Part shown: piece after piece, positions 10,568 to 20,740 of the stretch | Numbering within the stretch: position 1 is the stretch's first letter | Layout of the letters: each line of letters begins with the position of its first letter | DNA from: Portulaca oleracea | Lineage: Eukaryota > Streptophyta > Magnoliopsida > Caryophyllales > Portulacaceae | DNA length: 64,000 nt | NCBI GenBank assembly: GCA_029582165.1 | Contig: CM055877.1 | Span: 29,347,241 to 29,411,240, forward strand | Reading direction: 5' to 3' | Translations under genes and position numbers: made by a program | The notes under the pieces: model-generated | The model's database searches: none | What the model was told of the DNA's origin: nothing | What the model saw: only the letters and a program-made list of their open reading frames with translations

Positions 10568-12114
10568 TGTAGACACCGGAATTTGTACCGGTATAAAACC
10601 CGACTCACCAAAAATATGCAAGCCCAAATAAATCCGGGATAATTGTTAAAACCCAAAGGGGTTTTATTTTTATTCACGGCCCACACGAAAAACGCCGGCC
10701 AGGCGTGCGCCTCGGCCCAGAATGCCTAAAACCCTAGGCGGGTTTGATGCGGCCCAAAAATAATCAAACCCCACATGGGGTTTGATTAAATTTATACACG
10801 ACGTCGTTTCATGCCAGGTCAGCGATCCGTGTGACGAAATTATCATACCCTACCTAGGTTTTGAAGCAGTTGGCAGCAAAATCTGCATGCATGCAATTGG
10901 ATCCCTTGATCTTTGCCCCACGTGGTTGACTTTGTCCTTGACCCCATATACCCCGCCTAGGTTTTGATCTTAAATGGCTTATTTTTTGGGGTATGTCCCC
11001 CACCTTGTCCCTCACTCCTTCACCTATAAATATCCCCTCCATTCCACCTTCATTTCATCAACAAATCATCAACTACCACCACACTTTTCCTAATTCTCAC
11101 TCTCTCAAATTCTTTTCATAATTCCATTCTTTTATCATCACTATAATGATATTCTTCACTACCATATAACCATCCACACTACACTTTTCCTAAACCATTC
11201 ATATTTGGGTTCAAATCAAGGGGCAACTCAAGGGATCGATTTCATCGCCGCTAAACCAAAGCAAGGTTCGATTATTTGATTTAAATTATCGTATTTAATC
11301 ATGTAATCCTTATTTTAAATTCCATACTTGTACATTTTGTAAAATTTAAAACTGCATTTGTGTTATATTGCATGATTTGAATAATAATTCCGTGAAATTA
11401 ATAAAACTTCTCCCCGCTGTCTTTCTTTTCAATGTCGATCTTAGTAGAGTCTGTTTTTATAAACAGGCGGATTCGAGAGTTCTTATAACTCTTGAATTCG
11501 TAACCTTACCCCCGAATCTAGAAATCGGGTTCGTAGACCGGAGTCTTTCTTTTATTTTATGGTTCGTCGATTTCCTTAAATCGGCTGGCGACTCTTTAAA
11601 TATTTTTATAACTTCGTTTAATTATTTAAAGTATTCGATTTCTTACACAAATTTAATTTAAGAAAATGATTTAACTTTTGTTCAATGCGAAAAGGGGGTT
11701 TGGTCCAAGGATAAAATGGCCAGAAATTATTAAACCACAGGAGGGGTTTAGTAATTTCCACCAATTTTATCCCTGGGCTTGGAACCAAGGGGACCGACCC
11801 AGAATTTGTCAAACCCTAGGCGGACTTTGACAAATTCTGGTGGTCCGTTTGTTTCTTAGGCCCTAATTCGTCAATTGAATTAAAATTAAATTATTTGAGA
11901 TTATTTTTGTGTAATTTCCGTATAATTTAAATAATAAAAAACGAGTTTGTAAATAAATAAAGTTTTATCACCCCGAAAATGAATTTCGAAAATAAAAATA
12001 TCCTTATTTAAGGATTAAGAAACCTTAGTCGGCTCCCGATCACAAAATGTAGCGCATCCGAGGAAAACATTCCCCCCCCCCCCGAACGGGGAGGGGATTT
12101 TTCCGGGTCCTACA
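10568..12114 (+). repeat. 3' LTR (1,547 bp), TGTAGACACC...GGGTCCTACA
   Basis: Bounded by the polypurine tract on the left and by ...TCCGGGTCCTACA on the right. It has a TATA box CTATAAATAT at 11024-11033 followed by a CA/CT-rich leader, and seven of the AAACCC palindromes. The sequence after 12114 belongs to a different, minus-strand element, so the two elements meet there. Confidence 0.8.
11024..11033 (+). promoter_or_regulatory. LTR TATA box
   Basis: CTATAAATAT, followed at about 30 bases by a leader rich in CATCAAC and CACTTTTCC words. Position within the LTR is as expected for the U3/R boundary. Confidence 0.6.
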
Positions 12115-12136
12115 AATACTACTATTACTGTCCCAC

Positions 12137-12805
12137 TCATATGATCCTCCTACACAAAGGGTTCTTCCTAACTGCGATCAGAGTCCAATCTAGATCATCA
12201 GACTCATCCCCCGAGTCCTCTTCGGGGTCTTCTCCTGTCTCCCAGTCCACCATAACCTCATCCTCAGGTTCGGCCTCCTGTTCGGGCTCATCGGCAGGTG
12301 CAGCTGTAATTCCAGAGGTCACCTCGGGCTCAGACTCCTCCACGGAATCCTCCACAGAATCCTCCTCTGGAACTTCCTCTGGGTCACTCTCGGGATCCAT
12401 GTCCATGACAGGTGTTAGGGCTGGGTTCACTTGAACTTCTTCCACATCACGATTCCAAATCCTGGCAATCTTGGAGAAGACTTCCGGAATTCGGTGCTCT
12501 GACTCCACTCGGTACCTCTTACACCAACAACACAGGTGGGGATATTCCTCGACCGGGAGTGGGGGTGGTAGCAATAATGGTACAGTATGGCCCCACTGAG
12601 GGTCGCCCCGAAGTGTAAGCAAAAATGTGTTCGCCTGACTCTCCTTGTTACCACGAAGGCATGAGTTCGGAACGTCTTTGGTGTACTTGTCAATCTCGTC
12701 GTAGAAGTTTAGCATATGAGTTCCCAGTTTTCCCTTGTGAAGAATGGGAGTATAACGATGGAAACACGGGGTGGGATGATGATAACAGTGTGTGCGTTGA
12801 GCCAT
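12137..12805 (-). CDS. Gag-like N-terminal ORF, 222 codons
   Basis: It starts 168 bases downstream of the primer-binding site, the usual place for gag. Residues 1-100 are basic and His/Cys-rich with segments such as FYDEIDKYTKDVPNSC and HLCCWCKRYRVESEHR. From about residue 125 the chain turns strongly acidic, with repeated Asp-Pro-Glu-Glu and Glu-Asp-Ser words, to the end. I see no CCHC knuckle, protease or RT. The family is inferred from position; the frame is complete but probably only the first part of a longer original protein. Confidence 0.5.
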   Translation of the reverse strand: MAQRTHCYHHPTPCFHRYTPILHKGKLGTHMLNFYDEIDKYTKDVPNSCLRGNKESQANTFLLTLRGDPQWGHTVPLLLPPPLPVEEYPHLCCWCKRYRVESEHRIPEVFSKIARIWNRDVEEVQVNPALTPVMDMDPESDPEEVPEEDSVEDSVEESEPEVTSGITAAPADEPEQEAEPEDEVMVDWETGEDPEEDSGDESDDLDWTLIAVRKNPLCRRII

Positions 12806-12972
12806 CCTACAGGGTTAGAACATATTAGCAACACAGAAAGTTAAAGACATAATCATGTAATAATAGAAAAGCATAAATCCTTTTCCCATCCTACACTCAT
12901 CACTCCGACTTAGCTTCCTAGGGTCCAACTAAACCTAATGGACTCTGAGGAGCTACTAGGTCGTAACCCAGA

Positions 12973-12984
12973 GCTCTGATACCA
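12973..12984 (-). other. Primer-binding site, tRNA-iMet type
   Basis: The minus strand reads TGGTATCAGAGC three bases after the LTR end GGCGTTACA. Confidence 0.9.
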
Positions 12985-12987
12985 TTC

Positions 12988-14800
12988 TGTAACGCCCCGG
13001 AAATTCAATTATAGAAAAGTCAAAGTCAAACTAACGTTAACAGACAAAATTTAGGGGAAGACTCAAACTCTTATTGAGCGTCACTGCCGTATCCCCAAAG
13101 GAATACAAGGCGAGAAGGAAAACTACAACTGTCTGTCAACGGCAAACCAACTAATAAACCATACTCAGAAATAAACCTCAAAACTAACTTCAAGTCTTTC
13201 AAAAAGAACATAACATAAAAGATAGCTTCTAAACATGTCGTCCTCATTTCTAATTCCCGTCCCCAGCATATAGATCTTCACCTGAAAACAAAGCATTTCA
13301 AAAATGAGGGGGAAATCTCAATAATGTCTACCCCTAACATTAAAAACAAGTTAAGTTCATTTCAATTCATTTGAGAGAGAGGGAACAAATCAAACCATTT
13401 CACAAACCTTTAATCCCTGAACTGTTTTCCTCAAACCAACCATTTCATATTTTATTCTGCGGGCGGGCGGGATACCGCATCCCTTAGAGTAACAGTGACA
13501 AAAATTTCGATTTTTTTTTTTTTACTCCATACTATCATATCATATCATATTAGATTTTTTTACTCCATTTCATATTTTACTCAATCTCATATTAGATTTT
13601 TTTTTACTCCATACTATCATATCATAAAATTTCGAATCAAACAGTATAAATTTGAATCTTTTTAAGTTTCAATTAGTTTTAGTGACAAAAATTGTTGGTA
13701 CATGTCGTAATAAATATTATCAGATAAAAATATTTTCAGCTAAAAAGTTTATATTTGAGCTTTTTCAATCAATTCTATGTATCACAAAATTTCAAGCCAA
13801 ATAATTGAACTTGAATTTCGCCTTAAATTTCATATAGATTTAGCAGTTAAAATGCTAACTTCGTGAATATTGTTATTTCTTTTCCTCTTTTTACTCGAAT
13901 AAAATATGTAAATATTCTCCCATTATTCTCTAAATATTTACTCATCCCATCTATCATATTACAAAAGAACATAGAGAAAGACCTAGTTAGATTGTTCGAC
14001 TGATCATCCTACATCAGCCCTTGATCAAAGTTCCTCACATAAAGGTTCATTTAATTTAGTTTGCAAGAGATGGATCTAATTGAGATTCATTAAGGATTCA
14101 CAGGATTCATGGATCCAATTAAATCTAAACAATTTGAATTCAATGAATCTGGATCGAATCTGGAAAATGGATTCATATAATTCAAATTGAATATGAATCT
14201 CGACGAATCTGATCCAGATTCGACCCATCGCCATCCCTAGTTTAGGGCGGCGGTGGTGGTGGTTTCCGATGACCAGGGCGGTGACGGCAGAGAGAGACGG
14301 GGAGGGAGAGAGAGAGAGGGAGAGGAGGGGTGTGAGGCTAGGGTTAGGGTTAATATTAGGGTTTGAGGGAGAAAACTAGCTTTTATACTAACCACTTATA
14401 AGGTCCAACTAAACACTCTTAATCCTAACCCAACCCAAAACTAAAACAATTAAAATCTGATTTTTCTGGAAAACAAACTAATAACAATAATAATAGTAAT
14501 AATAGTAATAATACTATTATTAATAGTAATCACATAGCAAATAATATTCACGTAATTATTCATATAACACAATAATATTAATAGTAATACTCATAATAAA
14601 TAGAGTAAAACTAATAATGCTAATAATACTAAACCCACGAAACTACCGATATACCCTTGTTAGTCCCTCACGATCCTACAAGTTCAAATGTTAGCAAGAT
14701 AACCACAAACGAATAATAAACAATTAACGAGGTCAAACCTAATTTACTAACGACGTCACGGTCAACAACTTTCAAAATTCAAAATAAAAGTAGGGATTAT
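12988..14800 (-). repeat. LTR of a minus-strand element, with a foreign block inside
   Basis: The minus strand ends ...CCGGGGCGTTACA at 12988. Positions 12988-13490 match 2755-3247 inverted; about 14235-14570 match the first 310 bases of the window inverted, including the CT-rich leader and CCCTAA words. Between them lies about 740 bases unrelated to the other copy. The outer end is placed near 14800 by comparison with the mini LTR at 32724-32809, whose inner ACTAACGACGT-ACGGTCAA matches 14746-14764. Confidence 0.7.
13490..14245 (-). mobile_element. hAT-like insert or replacement inside the LTR
   Basis: This block is absent from the related LTR at 1-3247. Its right end, read on the minus strand, is CTAGGGATGGCGATGGGTCG, like the terminal TAGGGATGGCAATGGGTCG of plant hAT miniature elements, followed by many GAATCTGGATC-type words. 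A matching left end is not clear; that side starts with (T)n-ACTCC repeats near 13510-13620. So the exact limits are uncertain. Confidence 0.4.
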
Positions 14801-14807
14801 AGTTATA

Positions 14808-15341
14808 TATACAATTGGTGAAAGTAGAGATTAATAGAATCCGATTTTGTATAGGAAAATTGGATTCTAATAATCACTACTTTTACGAATTTTATAGCAA
14901 TAATCGCTACTTTCATTTTGTATTCTGGTGGTCCAAAAAAAATTAAAATTGTATTTTGGTGGGACGCTGCCGAGTCAAATGGTAGTGACTCGGTTGTTTG
15001 CTGACGTGTACTAGCGAGAGTATGTTTGACCAAAAGTTCGGAACACCAGAATACAATCAACTATGAAATGGGACCACCAAAATACAATAAATATGTCAAT
15101 GGGACTACTAGAATACAATAACAATTTAAATGAAACCACTAGAATACAACTAACATAATAATTTCTTAGTTAAACTAATTCTTGCCGGTACTCATAAGCA
15201 AACCACCGAGTCACCACCACTTGACTCGGTGGCGTCCCACCAGAATACAATTTCAATTTTTTTGGACCACCAAAATATAAAATGAAAGTATTGATTATTA
15301 CTATACAATTCGTAAAGTAGGAATTATTAGAATCCATTTTT

Positions 15342-15343
<2 letters not shown>
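14808..15343. mobile_element. Miniature element with about 118-bp terminal inverted repeats
   Basis: Left arm about 14850-14968 (TATAGGAAAATTGGATTC... to GGTGGGACGC) is complementary with few mismatches to the right arm about 15232-15343 (GCGTCCCACCAGAATAC... to CATTTTTCCTATATA). The interior holds CCGAGTCAAATGG and ACTTGACTCGG, themselves near-inverted. Just left of it, 14810-14848 is a second inverted copy of the end, giving a back-to-back terminus. No ORF. Long TIRs suggest a Mutator-type or foldback element; the class is not proven. Confidence 0.7.

Positions 15344-15344
<1 letters not shown>

Positions 15345-15411
<67 letters not shown>
15345..15411. repeat. (TA)n microsatellite
   Basis: About 33 uninterrupted TA units directly abutting the right end of the long-TIR element. 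Confidence 0.95.
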
Positions 15412-15414
<3 letters not shown>

Positions 15415-15764
15415 TGTACCATAAGATATGTAATGCGTTCTCTGTCGAGAAACCACCATCCGAGGTTAGGGGATTTCGGATGTGAGTAAACCATATGGTG
15501 AATTCGTAATTAGTAGCCATCATTTTGAGGCATTGACCTGAAGGATTCAGGAAGGGAAATCACACTATTCGTGAAACAAGATTAAACAATTCGATGTTAA
15601 TTGTTTCTGCACTAAGACATTTTGATTCTACTCAACGTACATCATAAATGTCACTAAAGGCAAGCATAATTGCCACGAGAGCCCTATTTTATTGTAATGA
15701 TAAGAGGTGATAAATAAACAAATGTTTAATTAGTAGTGTTGTGTGAAATGCTCTCACTTCCCAC

Positions 15765-17697
15765 GGGAAAAACGAAGGTGAGCCCGAGCTCACCATGCAT
15801 TGTGGGCCCTGGGATTTCTTTTTTCTTTTTTTTTAAATAAATAATAAAATTTCTTTTTTACTCCAATAATTTAATGTGTTTGGAGTTTGAATTTTTAGTT
15901 TAATTTAATTGCATTATTTATTTATTTTTATTTTTATTTTTTATGTATTTTCATTATATCATTTTTTAATCCAATATTTTATTTATCTATTTTTAATTTT
16001 ATTTTCTACGATTTGTGTTTATGAGCATTCTGGTTAAACTTCGCGAGCATTGTAGTAAAAATTCATGAATATCCACGTTATAAATTATGAAATTACATGG
16101 GATATGTTTGTGAGCATTTATACATTGGTTTGTGAGCACTGTAGTTTAGGTTTATGGGTCTTTATATTCTAGTTGTTAATTTTTTTAATTTTTGTATCTA
16201 TCAATAATTATTTTAAGCAGATGTATAAATTTAATTTTTATTTTTTTATTTTCTTAATTTTTTTTCTATTATAGTTTTAAAAAAAGAAACAATTATCCTC
16301 CTGGGTCCATAATGCTCCATACGCCCTATGCATTCTTTTTCTTTATATTTATAATTTCCTTTTTTTGTGCAATTTTTAATTTTTCTAAAATAAATATAAT
16401 AAGGCTTTTCTTTTAATATAATACTTCAATATATTTTGTAATGAGCATTGTCGTTATAGGTTATGAGCATTGTAGTTCTGCTTGATGAACATTATGGTTT
16501 TATGTAATGTGCATTGTAGTTATAGGTAATGAGCATTGTAGTTATAGGTAATGAGCATTATGGTTTTATGTAATGAACATTGTAGTTATAGGTAATGAGC
16601 TAGCATTGTAGATATAGGCAATGAGCATTGTAGTAATAGGTAATGAGCATTATGGTTTTATGTAATGAACATTGTAGTTATAGGTAATGAGAATTGTAGT
16701 TAAGCTTGATGAGCATTATGGTTTCATGTAATGAACATTGTAGTTTTGCTTGATGAACACTATGGTTTTATGTAATGAGCATTGTAGTTATAGGTAATGA
16801 GCATTGTACTAATAGGTAATGAGCATTATGGTTTTATGTAATGAGCATTGTAGTTATAGGTAATGAGCATTGTAGTAATAGGTAATGAGCATTATAGTTC
16901 AGCTTGATGAGCATTATGGTTTCATGTAATGAGCATTGTCGTTATAGGTTATGAGCATTGTAGTTATAGATAATGAGCATTATGGTTTCATGTAATGAGC
17001 ATTGTCGTTATAGGTTACGAGCATTGTCGTTATAGGTTATGAGCATTGTAGTTATGCTTGATGAACATTATGGTTTTATGTAATGGACATTGTAGTTATT
17101 GGTAATGAACATTATAGTGATAGGTAACGAGCATTGTAGTTCAGCTTGATGAGCATTATGGTTTTATGTAATGAGCATAATAGTTATAAGTTATGAACAT
17201 CCATAGTAAGTAGTTGTATACTATGAGCATTGGTGTAGAGGCTTATGAGCATATAGTTATAATTTATGAGCATAATAATTAGTAGTAAAGGTTTATGAGC
17301 ATTGGCCTTATAGGTTATAAATATTATAGTAAAAAAATAAAAAGCATAAAAATATAATATTACACAAAAAATAATTAAAAAATAAAAACGATGGTGGGCA
17401 CTGGCCTCACCAAACAACGTACACCCGGGCTCACCATCGTCCTTCTGTATATCTAAAAGTACGTACAAAAAAATTAAATTACAAAATAATACAAAGAATA
17501 TAATGAAAATAGAGAAAGAAAATTAAAATTAAAAATACACGAATGAAAAGCATAATTAAATTGAATAGAAACTCAAATTTAAAATATATTAAAATATTAA
17601 ATTAAAAAATCATCATTACATTTATTTAAAATAAAACAAAAAAAAATTGACGGTGCACCAAGCACTATGAGCCCGGGCTCATGGTGGTAGTGCTCCG
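15765..17697. mobile_element. Inverted-repeat element enclosing a minisatellite, flanked by 8-bp CTTCCCAC
   Basis: An identical 8-mer CTTCCCAC stands at 15757-15764 and 17698-17705, a possible target-site duplication. Inside each end is a palindrome of the GAGCCCGGGCTC type (15781-15796 GTGAGCCCGAGCTCAC; 17668-17682 TGAGCCCGGGCTCA). The AT-rich stretches at about 15825-16020 and 17460-17640 are imperfect inverted copies (both carry words like TTTAATTTAATT, TTTCATTATAT, TTTTTAATTTTA). A third ACCCGGGCTCACC lies at 17423-17435. No transposase is present. The 8-bp duplication would fit a hAT, but ends are weak. Confidence 0.5.
16439..17330 (+). repeat. 22-bp minisatellite, TAATGAGCATTGTAGTTATAGG and TAATGAGCATTATGGTTTTATG
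   Basis: Some 35-40 units of 22 bases run through here, almost all starting with (T)NATGA(G/A)CATT. Two main variants alternate: one with GTAGTTATAGG and one with ATGGTTTTATG; a third has CTTGATGAGCATTATGG. Scattered single units (GAGCATTGTAG) occur upstream at 16023-16160 and downstream to 17310, showing how the array fades at both sides. Confidence 0.9.
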
Positions 17698-17705
17698 CTT
17701 CCCAC

Positions 17706-19548
17706 TCATCCATAACAAAAATGAAAAAAAAAACTTTTGTAAATTATCCTTTTAGACCATTTTTAGCAGTGATAATTATCTTCTAATAAAATATTATAAT
17801 TAAGCAGAAAACATTAATTAACATATATAATTTATCATACAACTGTACAACAGAGGCATAATGCTACTACAACTATGACAGTGAGTGGAAAGACAGGTAT
17901 TCAGTTAGACAAGACATATACACGGATCAAGCTATGAAGCAATATATATTAATCCAAGTACAGGCACCCTAGACTGGTTTAGGAGGCTCATGATCTATAG
18001 CATAGATTACGTGCATGGTGTATGATGCCCTCCATTATAGCATGTGAATAGAAGATGCACCATGCATGAATATACACCCATACTTGTTTGTTTTTCTTAT
18101 TCCCGTCTAAATCTTTTCCCTGATTAAAATATAAATAATTAGGATCTAACAAACTTGGTTTTTTGGGGGGATGAACGAAGCCATGTAAGTGCAGGAGCAC
18201 TGAGATCATCGTATTATGTACATCAAGTACAACTTCTGACCAAGACCCTGAGATCTTGCACAAAGATTTGTCAATTAGTTGGGCAGCAATGGAAGTTATT
18301 AACTGATGCAACTTAAACATGTGTATTGGGAGGATCAATTTTGTACCTCACACTTTCAAGTGGGCTGCCTATGGGCAAGGGTGGAGCCTCATTCAACTCA
18401 AAAGTCACCATGGAAACAAAATATTAGTGAATAATCTATTATATTTTATAGGAAATTGTTATATGTTTATGTTAAGTGGTCACTCAAAAAAAATAAAAGG
18501 TACAAAATATTAGTAAAATTGTCCAATTTAATACAACAGTATAATTATCCAAAATGTTGTTTAATAATGGATATTTCTAATTTTAAAATCTAGATGTGCC
18601 ACTGAGGGGCAAGTTTTTTGAACTTAGGTAAAAGGAGAATTATAAGGAACCTAGGTAAATTGTTGTATGTTTATGTTAAATGGTCAGTCTAAAAAATGAT
18701 TCAAAATATTAGTATAGATGTCATATTTAATAGAACAATTCCAGTATCTAAAATGTTGTTTAGTTAACCTTCCTAATTTTAAAATCTTGATCAGCCACTA
18801 ACTAAAAGACAAGTTTTTTGAGTCTAGGTAAAAGGAGAACTATAAAGAGGGAAATGATAAACATCTTGGGGCAAGACACATCTTATATGATTGACTTCTA
18901 TAACTATAATAATATATATAAATGGTATAAAATAGCACTTTTATCTATATTTTTAAAATTTACAAAAAAAATCTAAAATATACCTAACAGATGGGGTTCA
19001 TTTATTAAGGTGTCAATTTTAATTGTTGTTGTAACTAATACATTTTAAGTTTCTTATAATTGATAATTAATAGTAAATGTCAAACAAAATAGAGTTAAAA
19101 AATGATAATAAATATTAATTTCATAAGAAATAAAACACTTAAATAATATCTTATCCCAAAATACGTATCATACTCAAATAAAAAACTCACCCACGTTCAA
19201 ATGTCTTCTGACCTAGGTTACCGGTAACCATAAAAGTCAAATGGGATAACATTATCAAGTACTCCGAAAGTTCAGTTGTAAAATATGGTTTAGGAATTCG
19301 ATATAACTCCCTTACTCTTTAATTAATATTTTTTTCATTTGTTTAAGTATGGACAATGTCCATGTGATATCAACCTTAAGAAAATGCCCCTATCTCCTCA
19401 TCTAATATGCTAGAGAGTTTACTTCTTTGAAAATGTAGTGAGTCGTTCAACTTGTATTCAGAAGTTGGTATATCAGTCATCGCTTTATATTTCTGATACA
19501 TGATAATTATATCAATTTACTAAGTTACTTTGAGAATTATTTATAAAG
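17706..19548. other. Gene-free DNA with one tandem duplication
   Basis: AT-rich sequence with no recognisable gene. A 116-codon minus-strand frame at 17988-18338 has no motif I know and looks like chance. A diverged tandem pair lies at about 18450-18850. Confidence 0.6.
18450..18850 (+). repeat. Tandem duplication, period about 202 bp
   Basis: Unit 1 (about 18450-18648) and unit 2 (about 18655-18850) share AAATTGTTNTATGTTTATGTTAA, CAAAATATTAGTA, AAAATGTTGTTTA, CTAATTTTAAAATCT and CAAGTTTTTTGANNNTAGGTAAAAGGAGAA in the same order. They differ by many substitutions, so the duplication is old. Confidence 0.8.
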
Positions 19549-19557
19549 CGTGACAAA

Positions 19558-19920
19558 GGGGTTTTGGAATTAAATAATCCAATTTTTAGTGCAAGTTTGA
19601 TACAACAAATTAAATTTTGAAATTTATGTTCGACGAACTATACTTAACATCCAGTTAAATTGAATGAACTTTCATCGATTTTAACTCATCCGAAATGTGA
19701 CTTGACAAAGATGGTTGGCTACATAAGCTATTTAAAAGATGAAAAGTAAAGAAAAACAACTTGATCGTCGCCACGACTCACTTTTCGATGCGTTGAAATT
19801 GATGAAAGTTCATTTAATCTAATAAGATGTTAAGTATAGTTCAATGAATCTAAAGTCCAAAGGTTAGTTTGTCGTATCCAAAATGTCCCATAGATTTAAT
19901 TATTTAATTCCAATAATCCC
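19558..19920. mobile_element. Miniature element with long TIRs and CGTGA(C/T)AAA target duplication
   Basis: Left arm from 19558 (GGGGTTTTGGAATTAAATAAT...) is complementary, imperfectly, over about 140 bases to the right arm ending at 19920 (...ATTATTTAATTCCAATAATCC). Shared inner words include GAACTATACTTAACATC and AATGAACTTTCATC. The flanks CGTGACAAA (19549-19557) and CGTGATAAA (19920-19928) differ at one base, a plausible 9-bp duplication of Mutator type. No ORF. Confidence 0.65.
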
Positions 19921-19928
19921 GTGATAAA

Positions 19929-20356
19929 TTAACATATTAGTTGTTCAATACAATCTACCAAGGCAATAAATTAGCATAGTAGTTCATTAAATTAACATAT
20001 GAGGCTTCCAGTTGATACTACTACACTCTAACTCGGAGTCTTATTGTCCATGCTCTCAATGATTTAATTCTCTCGTCGTTGGTCCTTTTGGGGATTGATA
20101 CCAATAGTTGAGGTTTTTTTTGTATTAGGGGTGGTGTGATCTCGTATTGTGTTGTATGGCTTTTCTAAAGACATATCTTGTCTTTTGAATAAAAGGGTCT
20201 TATGACCGTTAATTATCAAAAAAATAAAATAAAATGTCTATCTCTCTTTTCATTTTCCGCTCTACCTACTTCTTTTCTTTCTCTCTTCTCAATCAATCTC
20301 TCACCACTGTGAAGTTTACTCATTCTAATTCATTTTTATCGCCTCACCATTGCATG
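19929..20356. other. Gene-free DNA; possible retroposon tail
   Basis: Nothing is coded. At 20090-20230 the text GATTGATACC...GTATTAGGGGTGGTGTGATC...TTTTGAATAAAAGGGTCTTATGACCGTTAATTATCAAAAAAATAAAATAAAA resembles the 3' tail of a LINE or SINE (poly-A-like end on the plus strand). Evidence is weak. Confidence 0.3.
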
Positions 20357-20740
20357 TAGGGGTGGGCATAACCGATTAATCGCATTTTCGGTTCACTTTT
20401 GCGGTTTCTGAATTTTGTAAACCTAGCGGCTAACCGCAAGTGGAACTTGGAAATCAAAACCGCCGTTTAACTGCATTGAAAATACAGTTAACCACTTTTT
20501 GGATTTGGTTTACGTTTAACCACGACTAATAGCCAATTTTTGAGATTTAAAGTAACAATTATGGAAAAACAATTAAGATTCTATTATGAAATTTCACATT
20601 TTGCTAATAATTAATCAAAAACCGAGTACGTGGTTATTCGATTCAGAAAAATGCAAAACCTAAATCGAACTGGTTAAACCGATTTGGTTAATCTAAATTG
20701 CATTTTTGAAAAAATCCCTAACCAGCTTTGCCTGTTCATT
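20357..20740. mobile_element. hAT-like non-autonomous remnant
   Basis: Begins TAGGGGTGGGCATAACCGATTAATCG, the typical terminal text of plant hAT elements, and continues with the usual CGGTT/AACCG words on both strands (GGCTAACCGCAAG, GGTTAAACCGATTTGGTTAA). The right terminus is degenerate (TTTGCCTGTTCA). No ORF. Confidence 0.5.

Larger units (their letters stand above)
8923..11846. repeat. Dispersed palindrome family, core (AAACCC)GCCTAGG(GTTT), about 12 copies
   Basis: Copies near 8923, 9030, 9102, 9833, 9915, 10648, 10728, 10761, 10848, 10951, 11708 and 11799. Most share the centre GCCTAGG or its complement CCTAGGC; the arms differ but stay self-complementary. Examples: GGAATTAAA/TTTAATTCC (9102-9110, 9123-9131), CAAAGCC/GGCTTTG (9833-9839, 9846-9852), TAAAACCC/GGGTTTTA (10648-10667), TAATCAAACCCCA with its exact complement (10761-10788), and a perfect 15-bp arm CCAGAATTTGTCAAA (11799-11813 with 11826-11840). 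Five copies are upstream of the polypurine tract and seven are in the LTR. Confidence 0.85.
6860..12114 (+). mobile_element. 3' part of a plus-strand Ty3 element (Tat-like layout) carrying an antisense gene
   Basis: A plus-strand polypurine tract (10553-10567) and a 1,547-bp LTR (10568-12114) define the 3' end. Upstream lies a five-exon PMD gene on the opposite strand and a non-coding spacer with the same AAACCC...GGGTTT palindromes as the LTR. Some plant Ty3 elements, notably the Tat/Ogre group, are known to carry extra ORFs, sense or antisense, between pol and the 3' LTR; this layout matches that. The pol part is missing: at about 6850 the element abuts an unrelated minus-strand Ty3 fragment. 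The Tat assignment is inferred from layout only, since no pol is left to test. Confidence 0.6.
12115..14800 (-). mobile_element. 5' end of a minus-strand LTR retrotransposon (LTR, PBS, gag-like ORF)
   Basis: Read on the minus strand: LTR (about 14800 to 12988), three-base spacer, primer-binding site TGGTATCAGAGC (12984-12973), then a 222-codon gag-like frame. It stops at 12114, where the plus-strand LTR of another element begins, so its pol and 3' LTR are missing. Its LTR is an inverted relative of 1-3247. Confidence 0.75.

Noticed and set aside
12141..12434. Ser-rich plus-strand frame of 97 codons
   Set aside because: It is the reverse of the acidic tail of the minus-strand gag-like ORF; Ser codons mirror Glu/Asp-rich codons.
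1..14800. 1-3247 and 12988-14800 as the two LTRs of one element
   Set aside because: They are inverted relative to each other, and one has a primer-binding site pointing inward; two LTRs of one element must be direct repeats.
16439..17330. CRISPR-like array
   Set aside because: Units are contiguous 22-mers with no unique spacers; it is a minisatellite in a plant genome.
17988..18338. 116-codon minus-strand frame in gene-free DNA
   Set aside because: No motif or repeat similarity that I can see; odds of a chance frame of this size are high in 64 kb.
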